Of a DNA stretch of 64,000 nucleotides, positions 34,382 through 42,877 are shown piece after piece. The notes below the pieces were generated by a model. It saw nothing but the letters and a program-made list of their open reading frames with translations, ran no database searches and was not told the origin of the DNA. Source of the stretch: Alphaproteobacteria bacterium (GTDB taxonomy: Bacteria > Pseudomonadota > Alphaproteobacteria > MPNO01 > UBA830); NCBI GenBank assembly GCA_022822405.1, contig JAJEBT010000199.1:95776-159775 (forward strand), in the 5' to 3' direction. Within the stretch, counting starts at the first letter, position 1. Every line of letters begins with the position of its first letter. The position numbers were made by a program, and so were the translations under genes.

Positions 34382-35196
34382 GCGGCCGGCCGATCGACGT
34401 GCGCGGCCGCTCCGTGTGGCTGATCGAGGATGGCGACGGCGCACCGCTCGTCTATCTGCACGGCCTCGCTGACCTCCACGGAGCATCGGCGGAACCGCTT
34501 GCGTTCCATCGTTGCCTGGCCAGGGATTTCCGGCTGATCGCTCCGGCGCACCCGGGCTGTTCGCAGTCCGACGAGGACGAAACCACCGAGAGCGTCGAGG
34601 ATCTGATCTTTCACTACCTCGAGGTTCTCGACACGCTGGGGCTCGACCGCTTCCACCTGGCCGGCGCCGACATGGGCGGATGGATCGCGGCCGAGATCGC
34701 CGTCCGCCACCCTGGCAGGATCATCAGGCTGGCGCTGGTCGGCGCGACCGGGCTGTTCGTCCCCGGAGAGCCGATAGCAGACCTCTTCTGGGAGTCGCAC
34801 CCGGCCGACGGCGTGTCGCTTGCCGGGCTGCGGGCGCTGCTGTTCGGCGATCCCGACCACGCCGTCGCCCGCGATCTGTTTCCCGACGGCCGCGGCGAGG
34901 TCGAACAGGAACTGCTGCGCTATCGGACCTTCCGTCTTGCGTCCCGCATCGGCTTCAATCCGCCCTATCTCCACCACCGGAAGCTGCGCGACAGGCTGCC
35001 TCGATATTGCGGGCCGGCCCTCGTCGTCCATGGCGCCGACGACCGGCTGGTGCCGCGAAGCCACGCTGAAGCCTACGGAAGCGGTTTTCCGTCGGCCCGG
35101 CTCGAGATCATCCCGGATGCCGGCCACAGCCCGCACCTGGAGCAGCCGGAGCGGACCGCGCGCCTGCTGGCGGACTTCCTGCGGGCCGGCCCCTGA
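34378..35196 (+). CDS. Alpha/beta hydrolase with Asp at the nucleophile position
   Basis: Cytoplasmic alpha/beta hydrolase of 272 residues. The oxyanion-hole segment is PLVYLHGL (residues 23-30). The nucleophile elbow reads LAGADMGGW, so residue 98 is Asp instead of Ser. The acid is probably Asp in VVHGADDRLVP and the base is His in DAGHSPHLEQPE. Asp nucleophiles occur in haloalkane dehalogenases and epoxide hydrolases, so the enzyme may use an ester-intermediate mechanism on a C-O or C-halogen bond. Alternatively it is an unusual esterase. It is translationally coupled to the luciferase-like oxygenase upstream. Confidence 0.8.
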   Translation: MSGRPIDVRGRSVWLIEDGDGAPLVYLHGLADLHGASAEPLAFHRCLARDFRLIAPAHPGCSQSDEDETTESVEDLIFHYLEVLDTLGLDRFHLAGADMGGWIAAEIAVRHPGRIIRLALVGATGLFVPGEPIADLFWESHPADGVSLAGLRALLFGDPDHAVARDLFPDGRGEVEQELLRYRTFRLASRIGFNPPYLHHRKLRDRLPRYCGPALVVHGADDRLVPRSHAEAYGSGFPSARLEIIPDAGHSPHLEQPERTARLLADFLRAGP

Positions 35197-35220
35197 GGCC
35201 GGACAGGCGCGGGCGAAGGG

Positions 35221-36147
35221 TCAGGATTTTCGTGTCGAAAGGGTGACGCCGAGCACGATGAGAGCCGTGCCGACGAGATGGAACAGCCCGACCGTCTCGC
35301 CGAGAAACGGAATCGCGAACGCGGCCGCGAAGGCCGGCACCAGGTACATGTAGAAACCCGCGCGGTTCGGCCCGAGACGGGCGATGGCATTGTTCCAGCA
35401 GATGATGGCGACGACCGAGGGAAAGATCGCGACGAACACCAGCGAGACGATGGCGGCAGTACTGGGTTGGGGGATCTGCCCGGTCGCGATCTCGCTCACG
35501 AAGAACGGCAGGTGATAGAGGGCGCCGAAGGCGCAGATGATGGTGATGAGGGAAAGCGGGTTGAGCTCCTTCGGGACCTTCTTGATGATCACCCCGTAGG
35601 TGGCCAGCCCGAGGTTGCAGCCAATGAGGATCGCGTCGCCGAGATTGAAATTGAGGTTGAGCAGAACTTCCGGGTCGCCCTTCGAGATGATGTAGAACAC
35701 CCCTGCAATGGCGATCACGGCGCCGACGCACTGGATCGCGGTCGCGCGGGTGCCGAGAATGGCCCATGAGAGGAGAACGATGAGGACCGGAAGCGATGTC
35801 TGGATGAGGCTGCCGTTGATGGCGGTCGTGTAGTTGAGGGCCACATAGGTCACGCCGGCGCCGACGAACGGCATCACGAACCCGGCGAACGCCAGCAGCT
35901 TCAGATTCTCGCGGAATATCCTGCCTTCGTTGCGCAGATACTGCCACGCGAACGGCAGGATGATGAGCGTGCCGATGGTCCAGCGGGTGAAGCCGAGCGT
36001 GTAGGCCGGCACCTCGCCCACCGCCCATCTTCCGACCACGTAGTTCAGCCCGAAGATGAGGCCGGCGAACACCATCATGGCGTGCGCCGCCGCGTCCCCG
36101 CCCATTACTCCTTCGCGGACGGGGGCGTCCGCACCGGTATCGGTCAT
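35221..36147 (-). CDS. DMT-family (EamA) transporter
   Basis: Inner-membrane protein of 308 residues with ten predicted helices in two EamA repeats. The first begins with MMVFAGLIFGLNYVVGRWAV and the second with LGDAILIGCNLGLATYGVI. The family exports amino acids, nucleosides or metabolites, or moves drugs; nothing here narrows the substrate. The first 20 residues are charged and cytoplasmic. It is convergent with the hydrolase gene (24-bp gap) and follows the dioxygenase-like gene in the same direction after 88 bp. Confidence 0.85.
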   Translation of the reverse strand: MTDTGADAPVREGVMGGDAAAHAMMVFAGLIFGLNYVVGRWAVGEVPAYTLGFTRWTIGTLIILPFAWQYLRNEGRIFRENLKLLAFAGFVMPFVGAGVTYVALNYTTAINGSLIQTSLPVLIVLLSWAILGTRATAIQCVGAVIAIAGVFYIISKGDPEVLLNLNFNLGDAILIGCNLGLATYGVIIKKVPKELNPLSLITIICAFGALYHLPFFVSEIATGQIPQPSTAAIVSLVFVAIFPSVVAIICWNNAIARLGPNRAGFYMYLVPAFAAAFAIPFLGETVGLFHLVGTALIVLGVTLSTRKS

Positions 36148-36235
36148 GAACGAAAGCGGCCGGCCAGTGAAACGGCCGGCCCGCCCCGAGACGGCCGGAA
36201 GCCGGGGAGCGGGCCGGAGGCCGGAGCCTGTCGCA

Positions 36236-37069
36236 CTAGGCGTTCTGCCGGAACTTCGGATTCGTGTACTGGGCGTTGTGCGCGATCATCATCTCGATCA
36301 GCTTGGGCATCGTGTCCTTGTTCGGCTCCGGATCCCTGTCCCAGTGATCGTACTTGTCGACGCCGCGCACGAGATGCGCGGGCCGGCGTTCGAGGGTCGA
36401 CTTGACGTGGGGCGGGATCAGGAAGAACGAGTAGCCGATCCGCACCTCGTCGGTAAAGTTCGGCGAGGACGCGTGTGCGGTCCGTTCGTTGTGCATCGAG
36501 AACTGGCCCTGCTTCAGTTCCATGTGGACCGCCTTGGACTCGTCGAGCCCCTTGATGGCCTGGCCGCGGCCGAGCAGGTTCTTCTTCTCGCCCGGAGCGT
36601 CCCCGGGCGCATTCTCGTAGCTTTCCTCGTGATGGTAGCCTTCATTGTGCGAACGCGGCATCACGCGCATGCAGCCATTTTCCTTGGTTGCCGGCGTAAG
36701 CGCCACCCAGCAGGTCACCATGTCGTGCGGATCGCACCCGAAATACGTGGAATCCTGATGCCACGAGACGAAGGAACCGTCATTGCCGGGCTTGACCCAG
36801 AAGCGCGAGCCGAAGGCGAGGATATTCGGTCCGATGATGTCCTCGGCAGCATCCAGAATCGCCGGCTCATGGATGAAGTCCCACGTCTCCTCCATCGTGA
36901 GGTGACCCTTGAGCTTGAAGAGGCCCGGATTGACGCCGTATTCCTCCTCGAAGCGCTGCACCCCGTCGAGCAGCTTCTGGCAGCGTTCCTTCGATATTCC
37001 GTCGAACGGAAAGGCGTATCCTTCACTGTGATAATGCTCGACCTGTTCCTCGGTCAACACTTTCGGCAT
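36236..37069 (-). CDS. Phytanoyl-CoA dioxygenase family protein
   Basis: Cytoplasmic Fe(II)/2-oxoglutarate-dependent oxygenase of about 277 residues (PhyH family). The metal triad is visible: VSWHQDSTYFG gives His and Asp, and FSMHNERTAHASSPNF gives the distal His, followed by the EVRIGYSFFL strand with the 2-oxoglutarate-binding Arg. The start MPKVLTEEQVEHYHSEGY at 37069 matches the family N-terminus; an ATG 11 codons upstream is less likely. Substrates range from acyl-CoAs to ectoine and halogenated natural products. It is divergent from a TRAP DctPQM operon, which might import its substrate (inference). Confidence 0.85.
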   Translation of the reverse strand: MPKVLTEEQVEHYHSEGYAFPFDGISKERCQKLLDGVQRFEEEYGVNPGLFKLKGHLTMEETWDFIHEPAILDAAEDIIGPNILAFGSRFWVKPGNDGSFVSWHQDSTYFGCDPHDMVTCWVALTPATKENGCMRVMPRSHNEGYHHEESYENAPGDAPGEKKNLLGRGQAIKGLDESKAVHMELKQGQFSMHNERTAHASSPNFTDEVRIGYSFFLIPPHVKSTLERRPAHLVRGVDKYDHWDRDPEPNKDTMPKLIEMMIAHNAQYTNPKFRQNA

Positions 37070-37402
37070 CGTGCGCTCTCCCTGCGGCTTGACGGTCCCC
37101 AACGGACAGCCAGATCACAATCTCCGCCATCTTGCGCCAGCACATCGCGGATTTCAAGCCCGTTTCGCGACGGAAACCGCGGGGACCGCGCGCGGCGGCC
37201 GGTCCCTGTTCCCACCTGCGCATCCTGGCGCCTCGAACGGCAGGCCCCGACAGGGGTTTGCGATTGCTCCCGGGGCTATGGCAATCTATGGGCCTCTTCC
37301 TGCGGTGGCGGGAGGAATCGAGGCAGCTTTCGGCGGGGGATTTCCGCAACGAGGGCGGATGACCCCGCCCCTACCGAGAAACCGGAACAAGGGAGAAGAC
37401 CG
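37070..37402. other. Divergent intergenic region with one hairpin
   Basis: 333 bp between the dioxygenase-like gene and the DctPQM operon. GGGACC (37182-37187) and GGTCCC (37201-37206) can form a GC-rich stem. No clear promoter pair or gene was recognised. Both promoters must lie here. Confidence 0.4.
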
Positions 37403-38440
37403 ATGCTTGTACGCAGTTCACTGGCCCTAGCCGGCTCCCTGGCCGCGCTGGCCATGCTTGCCGCAACGCCCGCGGCGGCGCAGAAGACCTACACCCTGAA
37501 GCTCGCCAACTTCACCCCGAAACCGGCCTCGACCTCGCGCTGGTTCGAGGCCAAGAAGAAGGAACTCGCCGAGAAGTCCGGCGGCAAGCTCAAGCTGGAG
37601 ATATTCTACGGCGCGTCGATGGGGCCGATGCCCAGGCACTACGACCTCGCGCGCAAGGGCGTTGCCGACCTCTCGTTCTTCCAGCACGGGACGACGCCGG
37701 GCCGTTTTCCGCTCACCGAGCTCACCCACGCCCCCTACCTGTTCCCGGCCGGGTTCAAGGGCGCGCTGGTCGGCGCCAAGGTCGCCCATGACCTGAATCC
37801 GGAATATTTCGCTCCCGAGCACAAGGGAACCCGGCAGATCTGGGTCGTCTTCAACCGGCCGTCGGGAGTCTACGACTCGGCCAAGCCGATCAGGACCGTC
37901 GCGGACCTCAAGGGCCGGCGCTACCGCGCCCCGACCCCGACCGACGTCGCCATGATGAAGTCGCTGGGCGCGCTGCCGATCGGCCTGCCGGCGCCGCTGA
38001 TGGCGGAATCGCTGCAGAAGAAGACCATTGACGGCGTCGTCACCGATGCGCTGGGCGTTTTCGCGTTCAAGCTCGGCGGCCTGGTGAAGTACTATTCGAA
38101 CATGTTCGTCTCGGTCATCAGCTTCGGCCTCGCCATCAACGAGAAGGCCTACAACAACCTGCCGGCGGACTACCGGAAGCTCGTCGACGGGCTCGGCTCC
38201 AAGGCCAATGTCGAGCAGATGGCGACGATGGGCTGGGCGGACTTCCCGGTCTATCTCGATTACATGAAGAAACAGAACATCGAGACCGTGAGCCTGGACA
38301 AGGCCGCTGACGCGGAGATGCGCGCGGCATCCGACCGGATCATGGCGGCCAAGATCGCCGGGCTTGAGAAGAAGGGCCTTCCCGCGAAGAAGGCCTTTGC
38401 CAGGATGAAGGAACTGTCGGCGAAGTATTCCGGCATGTAG
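37403..38440 (+). CDS. TRAP transporter solute-binding protein (DctP family)
   Basis: Periplasmic binding protein of 345 residues with a signal peptide ending AAAQ. The mature protein starts KTYTLKLANFTPKPASTSRWF. Family features include GADLSFFQHG-like positioning (here GVADLSFFQHGTTPGRFPL), the DLKGRRYRAPTPTD segment before the ligand Arg, and AESLQKKTIDGVVTDALG. GGGAGA precedes the ATG. DctP proteins bind C4-dicarboxylates, sugar acids, taurine-like or aromatic acids; the ligand cannot be read. It is first of a three-gene operon with the two membrane subunits. Confidence 0.9.
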   Translation: MLVRSSLALAGSLAALAMLAATPAAAQKTYTLKLANFTPKPASTSRWFEAKKKELAEKSGGKLKLEIFYGASMGPMPRHYDLARKGVADLSFFQHGTTPGRFPLTELTHAPYLFPAGFKGALVGAKVAHDLNPEYFAPEHKGTRQIWVVFNRPSGVYDSAKPIRTVADLKGRRYRAPTPTDVAMMKSLGALPIGLPAPLMAESLQKKTIDGVVTDALGVFAFKLGGLVKYYSNMFVSVISFGLAINEKAYNNLPADYRKLVDGLGSKANVEQMATMGWADFPVYLDYMKKQNIETVSLDKAADAEMRAASDRIMAAKIAGLEKKGLPAKKAFARMKELSAKYSGM

Positions 38441-38453
38441 CGCGGGCCGGACG

Positions 38454-38942
38454 ATGTCCGCCGCAACGGCGGCGGCGCGGTTTCTCACCGGCGTCGCCGC
38501 CGTCTTCCTTCTGGCCATGGTCGGCATCAACGTCGTCGATGTCGGGCTGAGGTCGGGCTTCAACGCCCCCATCTTCGGCACCTACGAGATCGTCGAGCTG
38601 TTCCTCGCCGCGGTCGCCTTCCTCGCGATACCCGAGGCGTTCTTCCGGGGCCAGCACATCACCATCGAGCTCATCGACCAGATCGTGCCGCCCCGCGCCG
38701 TCACGTTTCTCCGGGCGACCGGCCTCGCCGCGTGCGTGATCTTTCTCGGCCTGCTGGCGTACCACATGATTCAGCCCGCCATCGACTTCGTGGAGTTCGA
38801 GGAGGTCACGCCCGACCTCCAGTATCCGATGATCTGGAAGGCAGGTTTCGTGCTCGCCGGCGTGACCTTCTCCTTCCTTGCTGTGGTCGTGATCTTCCTC
38901 CGCGAGATTCGCCGCTCCGCGAAGCCGTCCGGCGGCGCATGA
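38454..38942 (+). CDS. TRAP transporter small permease (DctQ)
   Basis: Inner-membrane subunit of 162 residues with four helices, near residues 8-30, 45-60, 85-105 and 125-148. The conserved DctQ positions are present: GTYEIVELFLAAVAFLAIPEAFFRG followed by HITIELI (read here as two adjoining segments). It lies 13 bp after the DctP gene and overlaps the large-permease gene by 4 bp (ATGA), indicating coupled translation of the DctQM complex. Confidence 0.9.
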   Translation: MSAATAAARFLTGVAAVFLLAMVGINVVDVGLRSGFNAPIFGTYEIVELFLAAVAFLAIPEAFFRGQHITIELIDQIVPPRAVTFLRATGLAACVIFLGLLAYHMIQPAIDFVEFEEVTPDLQYPMIWKAGFVLAGVTFSFLAVVVIFLREIRRSAKPSGGA

Positions 38943-40240
38943 CCACCCAGCTCATAGGCCTGTTCGGCATCGCCGGGCTGGTGCTGCTGACATTCCTGCG
39001 CGTCCCGCTCGGGGCGGCGATGGGCCTCACCGGCCTGATCGGATATGCGGCCATCGACGGCTGGGAAAAGGCCTTCATCGTCTTCGGCGACACGCCCTAC
39101 ACGCTCTCGCAATATGCGTTCTCGGTGCTGCCGCTGTTCATCTTCATGGGCAGCATCGCCACCCGGGCGGGCATGTCGCAGGAGCTGTTCGTCGCGGCGA
39201 ACGCCATATTCGCCGGACGGCGCGGCGCGCTTCCGATGGCCACCATCGGCGCATGCGCCGGATTCGCCGCCATCAGCGGCTCCTCGGTCGCGACCGCCGC
39301 CACGTTCTCCCAGATCGCCGTACCCGAGATGCGCCGCTACGGCTACGACGAGCGGCTCGCGACCGGATCGGTGGCCGCCGGCGGAACGCTCGGAATCCTC
39401 ATCCCGCCCTCGGTCATCATGGTCATCTACGCGCTCGCCGCCGAGGAATCGGTTCCCGCGCTGTTTGCCGCCGGCATGGTTCCCGGGCTGCTGCTCACGC
39501 TCCTGTTCGTCGCCGTCGTCTGGGTGATAGCCCGCCTGCGCCCGGAATGGGCTCCGGCCGGCGCGCGCATGCCGTGGCGGGAACGGCTCGTCGCGGCCAC
39601 CGCGATGTGGAAGCTGATCGTGCTCTTCGGGCTCGCCGTCGGAGGCATCTACACCGGCTGGTTCAGCCCCACCGAGGCGGCCGGCGTCGCCTCGTTCGCC
39701 GCCCTCGTCATCGCGGCCGCCTCGCCCCGTTTCGGCTGGTCCGAGTTCTTCGACTGCCTGGCGGACACGCTCAGGACGACGGCGATGCTCATGTTCATCA
39801 TCGCCGGCGCCTGGATATTCGCGTATTTCGTGGTCCAGACCCGGCTGCCAACGGCGTTGATCCAGCTGATCGAGGCGATGGCCCTTGCGCCGTGGGCGGT
39901 CATCGTCATGATCCTGGCCTTCTACATCCTTCTCGGCTGCGTCCTCGAATCCGTGGCCATCATCCTGGTGACGGTTCCGGTCTTTCTGCCGATCATCCTT
40001 GCCCTCGGCTACGACCCTGTCTGGTACGGTGTGCTGATGGTCGTGGTCGTCGAGGTCGGGCTCATCACGCCGCCCGTCGGACTGAACATCTTCGTCATCA
40101 GGGCGCAGCTCGAGGATATAGAACTCGGCACGATCTTCCGTGGAATCGGACCGTTCCTGATCGCCGACGCCGTGCTGATCCTGCTGCTGATGCTGTTTCC
40201 CGGGCTGGCGCTCTGGCTGCCGGGACTACTCTTCCCGTAA
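38939..40240 (+). CDS. TRAP transporter large permease (DctM)
   Basis: Inner-membrane permease of 433 residues with about 12 helices and the two inverted repeats of the DctM family. Signatures are FSVLPLFIFMGSIATRAGM, GFAAISGSSVATAATFSQIA, GGTLGILIPPSVIMVIY and the second-half equivalent VGLITPPVGLNIFVI. It carries out ion-coupled import of the ligand held by DctP. Start ATG at 38939 overlaps the DctQ stop. An in-frame extension upstream is only a shadow of DctQ. Confidence 0.92.
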   Translation: MTTQLIGLFGIAGLVLLTFLRVPLGAAMGLTGLIGYAAIDGWEKAFIVFGDTPYTLSQYAFSVLPLFIFMGSIATRAGMSQELFVAANAIFAGRRGALPMATIGACAGFAAISGSSVATAATFSQIAVPEMRRYGYDERLATGSVAAGGTLGILIPPSVIMVIYALAAEESVPALFAAGMVPGLLLTLLFVAVVWVIARLRPEWAPAGARMPWRERLVAATAMWKLIVLFGLAVGGIYTGWFSPTEAAGVASFAALVIAAASPRFGWSEFFDCLADTLRTTAMLMFIIAGAWIFAYFVVQTRLPTALIQLIEAMALAPWAVIVMILAFYILLGCVLESVAIILVTVPVFLPIILALGYDPVWYGVLMVVVVEVGLITPPVGLNIFVIRAQLEDIELGTIFRGIGPFLIADAVLILLLMLFPGLALWLPGLLFP

Positions 40241-40394
40241 CCCCGGCAGCGACCAAACGGCAGGACCGCCTTGGCGCGAACCCGGCGCCGAAGCTCGCGG
40301 ATGCCGGGTTCGCGGAATTCGGCAAAGGGTGTACAAAGGCGCAACGGATCCCGTCGGGGATCCCGGAAAACGGATACAGGAAGGGACAACCGTC

Positions 40395-41099
40395 ATGGCC
40401 GAGACCAGGGTTGCGATCATCACCGCGGGCGGGCGCGGAATCGGGGCGGGATGCGCCCGGGCGCTCGCCGCACGCGGATATGAGCTCGTGCTGATGTCGC
40501 CCGGCGGTTCCGCGGAAGCGCTCGCAGAGGAGCTTGGCGGGACGGGGGTGAACGGCTCGGTGGCCGACGCCGGCGATCTGGAGCGACTCGTGGATACCGC
40601 CATGGAGAAGCACGGGCGCATCGATGCGGTCGTCAACAACAGCGGCTTCCCGCCGAAGGGACAGCTTCTCGAAATTCCGGATCAGGACTGGCTCGCTGGC
40701 CTCGACATGGTGCTGCTCAACGTCATCCGCATGGCGCGGCTGACGACGCCGGTCATGATCGATCAGAAGAAGGGGGCGTTCGTCAACATCTCGACTTTCG
40801 CCGCCCTCGAGCCGAGCCTCGTCTATCCGGTCTCGTCGACGTTCCGCGCCGGCGTGGCCGCCTTCGCCAGGCTGTTTGCCGACGAGTACGGGCCTCACGG
40901 CATCCGCATGAACAATATCCTTCCCGGCTTCATCGATACCCACGGCGCCGACGACGACGTTGCCGGCACGATCCCGGCACGCCGATTCGGCCTGCCGTCG
41001 GAGATCGGCGAGACCGCGGCCTTCCTGCTGTCCGACGAGGGCATGTACATCACCGGACAGAACATCCGCGTCGACGGCGGCCTGTCGCGATCGATCTGA
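40395..41099 (+). CDS. Atypical SDR-family protein
   Basis: Cytoplasmic Rossmann-fold protein of 234 residues related to short-chain dehydrogenases. The cofactor site reads VAIITAGGRGIGAGCARAL (normally TGxxxGIG) and DAVVNNSG is intact. The active site is not: aligned on RAGVAAFARLFADEYGPHGIR, the canonical Tyr is Ser and the canonical Lys is Arg (segment YPVSSTFRAGV, from residue 144). The C-terminal LPGFIDT and ITGQNIRVDGG are normal. It may act by another mechanism or bind a ligand without catalysis. It follows the DctPQM operon after 154 bp in the same direction. Confidence 0.78.
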   Translation: MAETRVAIITAGGRGIGAGCARALAARGYELVLMSPGGSAEALAEELGGTGVNGSVADAGDLERLVDTAMEKHGRIDAVVNNSGFPPKGQLLEIPDQDWLAGLDMVLLNVIRMARLTTPVMIDQKKGAFVNISTFAALEPSLVYPVSSTFRAGVAAFARLFADEYGPHGIRMNNILPGFIDTHGADDDVAGTIPARRFGLPSEIGETAAFLLSDEGMYITGQNIRVDGGLSRSI

Positions 41100-41150
41100 C
41101 GGGCGCGGCCGGAACCGGATGCCCGGCCGGCGGCAGGGATGCGGCTGCCG

Positions 41151-41645
41151 CTATCTGGCGGGCGGCGCCTCTCCCTCGACGGCGGCCGCCGACAGGCCCA
41201 CCTGCACGATCCGCCGGCCGTCGACGCCGGCGACGCCCACATACTTGAAGCGCTTGCCGTCGAGTTCGCGCGCCCGGACGCCCTGGGCGACCACGGCCGC
41301 CTCGCCGCTGAGCAGGCGGGCGAACGGCGCTGATTGCAGATCTGCCGCAGGGTCGGTGCCGAACCTGAAGTCCGTTCCCGGCGCATGGGTGAAGACGACC
41401 CTGCCGGTCTCGTCGCTGATCCAGAATTCCGTGATGACCGTCCGTTTCACGATGTCGGCAAGGACGGCGTTGATCTCGGCAGCGCTCATCCCGGCCTTGA
41501 GCGCCGCCGCGACGTAGTGCGCGGCCAGCGTCGCTTCGGCCACCATGTGCGCGTTGACGAGCTTCTCGGCGGGGGACGGATCTTCGGCCCGCGCCAGGCC
41601 GAGCGGAAGGAGGCAGAGGATGGCGGCTGCCAGAACTGTTCTCAT
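41151..41645 (-). CDS. Secreted single-Cache-like sensory protein
   Basis: Exported soluble protein of 164 residues. The signal peptide ends GLARAED. The body is one small alpha/beta domain: a helix with HMVAEATLAAHYVAAALKAG, then SAAEINAVLADIVKRTVITE, then FWISDETGRVVFTHAPG, the last being the strand-turn-strand typical of Cache/PDC ligand-binding domains. No membrane anchor or signalling domain follows, so it may be a periplasmic binding or decoy form. Neighbours on both sides point toward it (SDR) or away (SprT-like), giving no functional hint. Confidence 0.6.
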   Translation of the reverse strand: MRTVLAAAILCLLPLGLARAEDPSPAEKLVNAHMVAEATLAAHYVAAALKAGMSAAEINAVLADIVKRTVITEFWISDETGRVVFTHAPGTDFRFGTDPAADLQSAPFARLLSGEAAVVAQGVRARELDGKRFKYVGVAGVDGRRIVQVGLSAAAVEGEAPPAR

Positions 41646-41900
41646 GGTATCGGTTCTCCGGATGGGTGCCGGGCCGCCAGCCAGGCGGTCGGATGTTGCG
41701 GGAAACATAGCGAAAAATCATGGTGACGGGGATTTCGGAATCCGCCTGACGTCGGCCGGCAACACGGCCGCCGGCAAATCCGGGCCGGTTGCGGAAACCC
41801 GCTGCCGCCCGATAGCCTGGGCGGAATGCCGCCGGCTGGCGGCGGGAACTGCTGGCAGCAGCGGTGATTCTGGACACCCGCGTGCGGGACCGTATCGTCG

Positions 41901-42674
41901 ATGCACGATGACAACCCCGCATCCGGCGGCCCGGCCGCGCAGCTCCCGGACATGAGCCTCAAGCCTTCCGCAACCGAACTGTTTCGCCGGAAACTTGCCG
42001 GGCGTCCCCAACCGGCCGAACTCCGCCGGATCGCGCTTGACGGCCTCGCTTCTTCGCCGGCGCTCGAGTCGACCCGTCATGCCCAGATCGGCATGCTCGT
42101 CACGCACACCGACAGGACCTGGTGGGACGGCCTCCTGGGGCGCGCCCTTGCCGAACAGGGCCTGGAGTTGACGGGAAAATGGTCCAGACGCCTGGTTTCG
42201 TCCGCCGGCAACGCGGCCATTCGCGGAAGCGAGGCCGTCATCCAGGTCAGCCATTTCATCGTCAGGGAGACGCATGAGCGGAACCGGTGGCCGATCCGGA
42301 TGCAGGGCCTCGACTGCCCGAACGCCACCCTGCTCATCCAGCTGATCGTCGAACACGAGCTCGCGCATGTCGCGGAATATGCGGCCACCGGGAAGATGCG
42401 GGGCCACGGACCGGCATTCCGGGAGATCGCAGGCAGCCAGTTCGGTCACACCGAGTTTGCCCACAACCTGGTGACGGCGAGGCAGAAGGCGCTCGACGAG
42501 GGAATCCGGCCGGGCATGCGGGTGACGTTCGTCCATGAGGGAACCCGCTACTGGGGCAAGGTCGTCAGGATAACGAAGCGGGCCACCGTCATCACGGAGG
42601 GGCGGACGCGAATGAAGTGTTACGTGCCGATCGGACTGCTCGAAGCCGCGTCCGTCCGGCGGCCGGCAGCCTGA
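41901..42674 (+). CDS. SprT-like zinc metalloprotease domain protein
   Basis: Cytoplasmic protein of 257 residues. The zinc site is HELAH at residues 152-156 within LIVEHELAHVAEYA, with a third His in RGHGPAFREIAGSQFGH, the SprT-family arrangement. SprT/Spartan proteases digest DNA-protein crosslinks in eukaryotes; bacterial members are little studied. The N-terminal 130 residues are unlike anything I recognise. The last 50 (GIRPGMRVTFVHEGTRYWGK onward) look like a small SH3/KOW beta-barrel that could bind nucleic acid. The ATG at 41901 has no strong Shine-Dalgarno; an internal ATG at 41955 is possible. Confidence 0.7.
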   Translation: MHDDNPASGGPAAQLPDMSLKPSATELFRRKLAGRPQPAELRRIALDGLASSPALESTRHAQIGMLVTHTDRTWWDGLLGRALAEQGLELTGKWSRRLVSSAGNAAIRGSEAVIQVSHFIVRETHERNRWPIRMQGLDCPNATLLIQLIVEHELAHVAEYAATGKMRGHGPAFREIAGSQFGHTEFAHNLVTARQKALDEGIRPGMRVTFVHEGTRYWGKVVRITKRATVITEGRTRMKCYVPIGLLEAASVRRPAA

Positions 42675-42877
42675 CCGATCCGGACCCGTCCGGACACGCT
42701 CCCGGACTTTTCCCGGAAGCCGCTGACCTGAATTCGGCGAGCACTGCCAGCGCGACGGAATCGTCTCGCGTCGTCCCGCCCAAGACTTCGACGCCTTTCG
42801 GCGCTTCATGGAAATCATTCGCGTCACGACCCGCGAAAGGCCCGAAACGTCTCCTCCCGCCCCATTGCGACACGCCG
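42675..42877. other. Convergent intergenic region, no gene accepted
   Basis: 203 bp between the SprT-like and znuB stops. A minus-strand GTG frame just after znuB could encode about 93 residues but crosses into the SprT-like gene and shows no family features. No ZnuC remnant is visible here. Confidence 0.4.

Noticed and set aside
36056..38440. A 794-codon plus-strand frame ending with the DctP gene
   Set aside because: Only the part from 37403 carries a signal peptide and DctP features. The upstream part is a shadow of the dioxygenase-like and EamA genes.
42592..42873. Minus-strand 93-codon frame after znuB, considered as a possible znuC remnant
   Set aside because: No Walker A, Q-loop or signature motif, and it runs into the opposite SprT-like gene.
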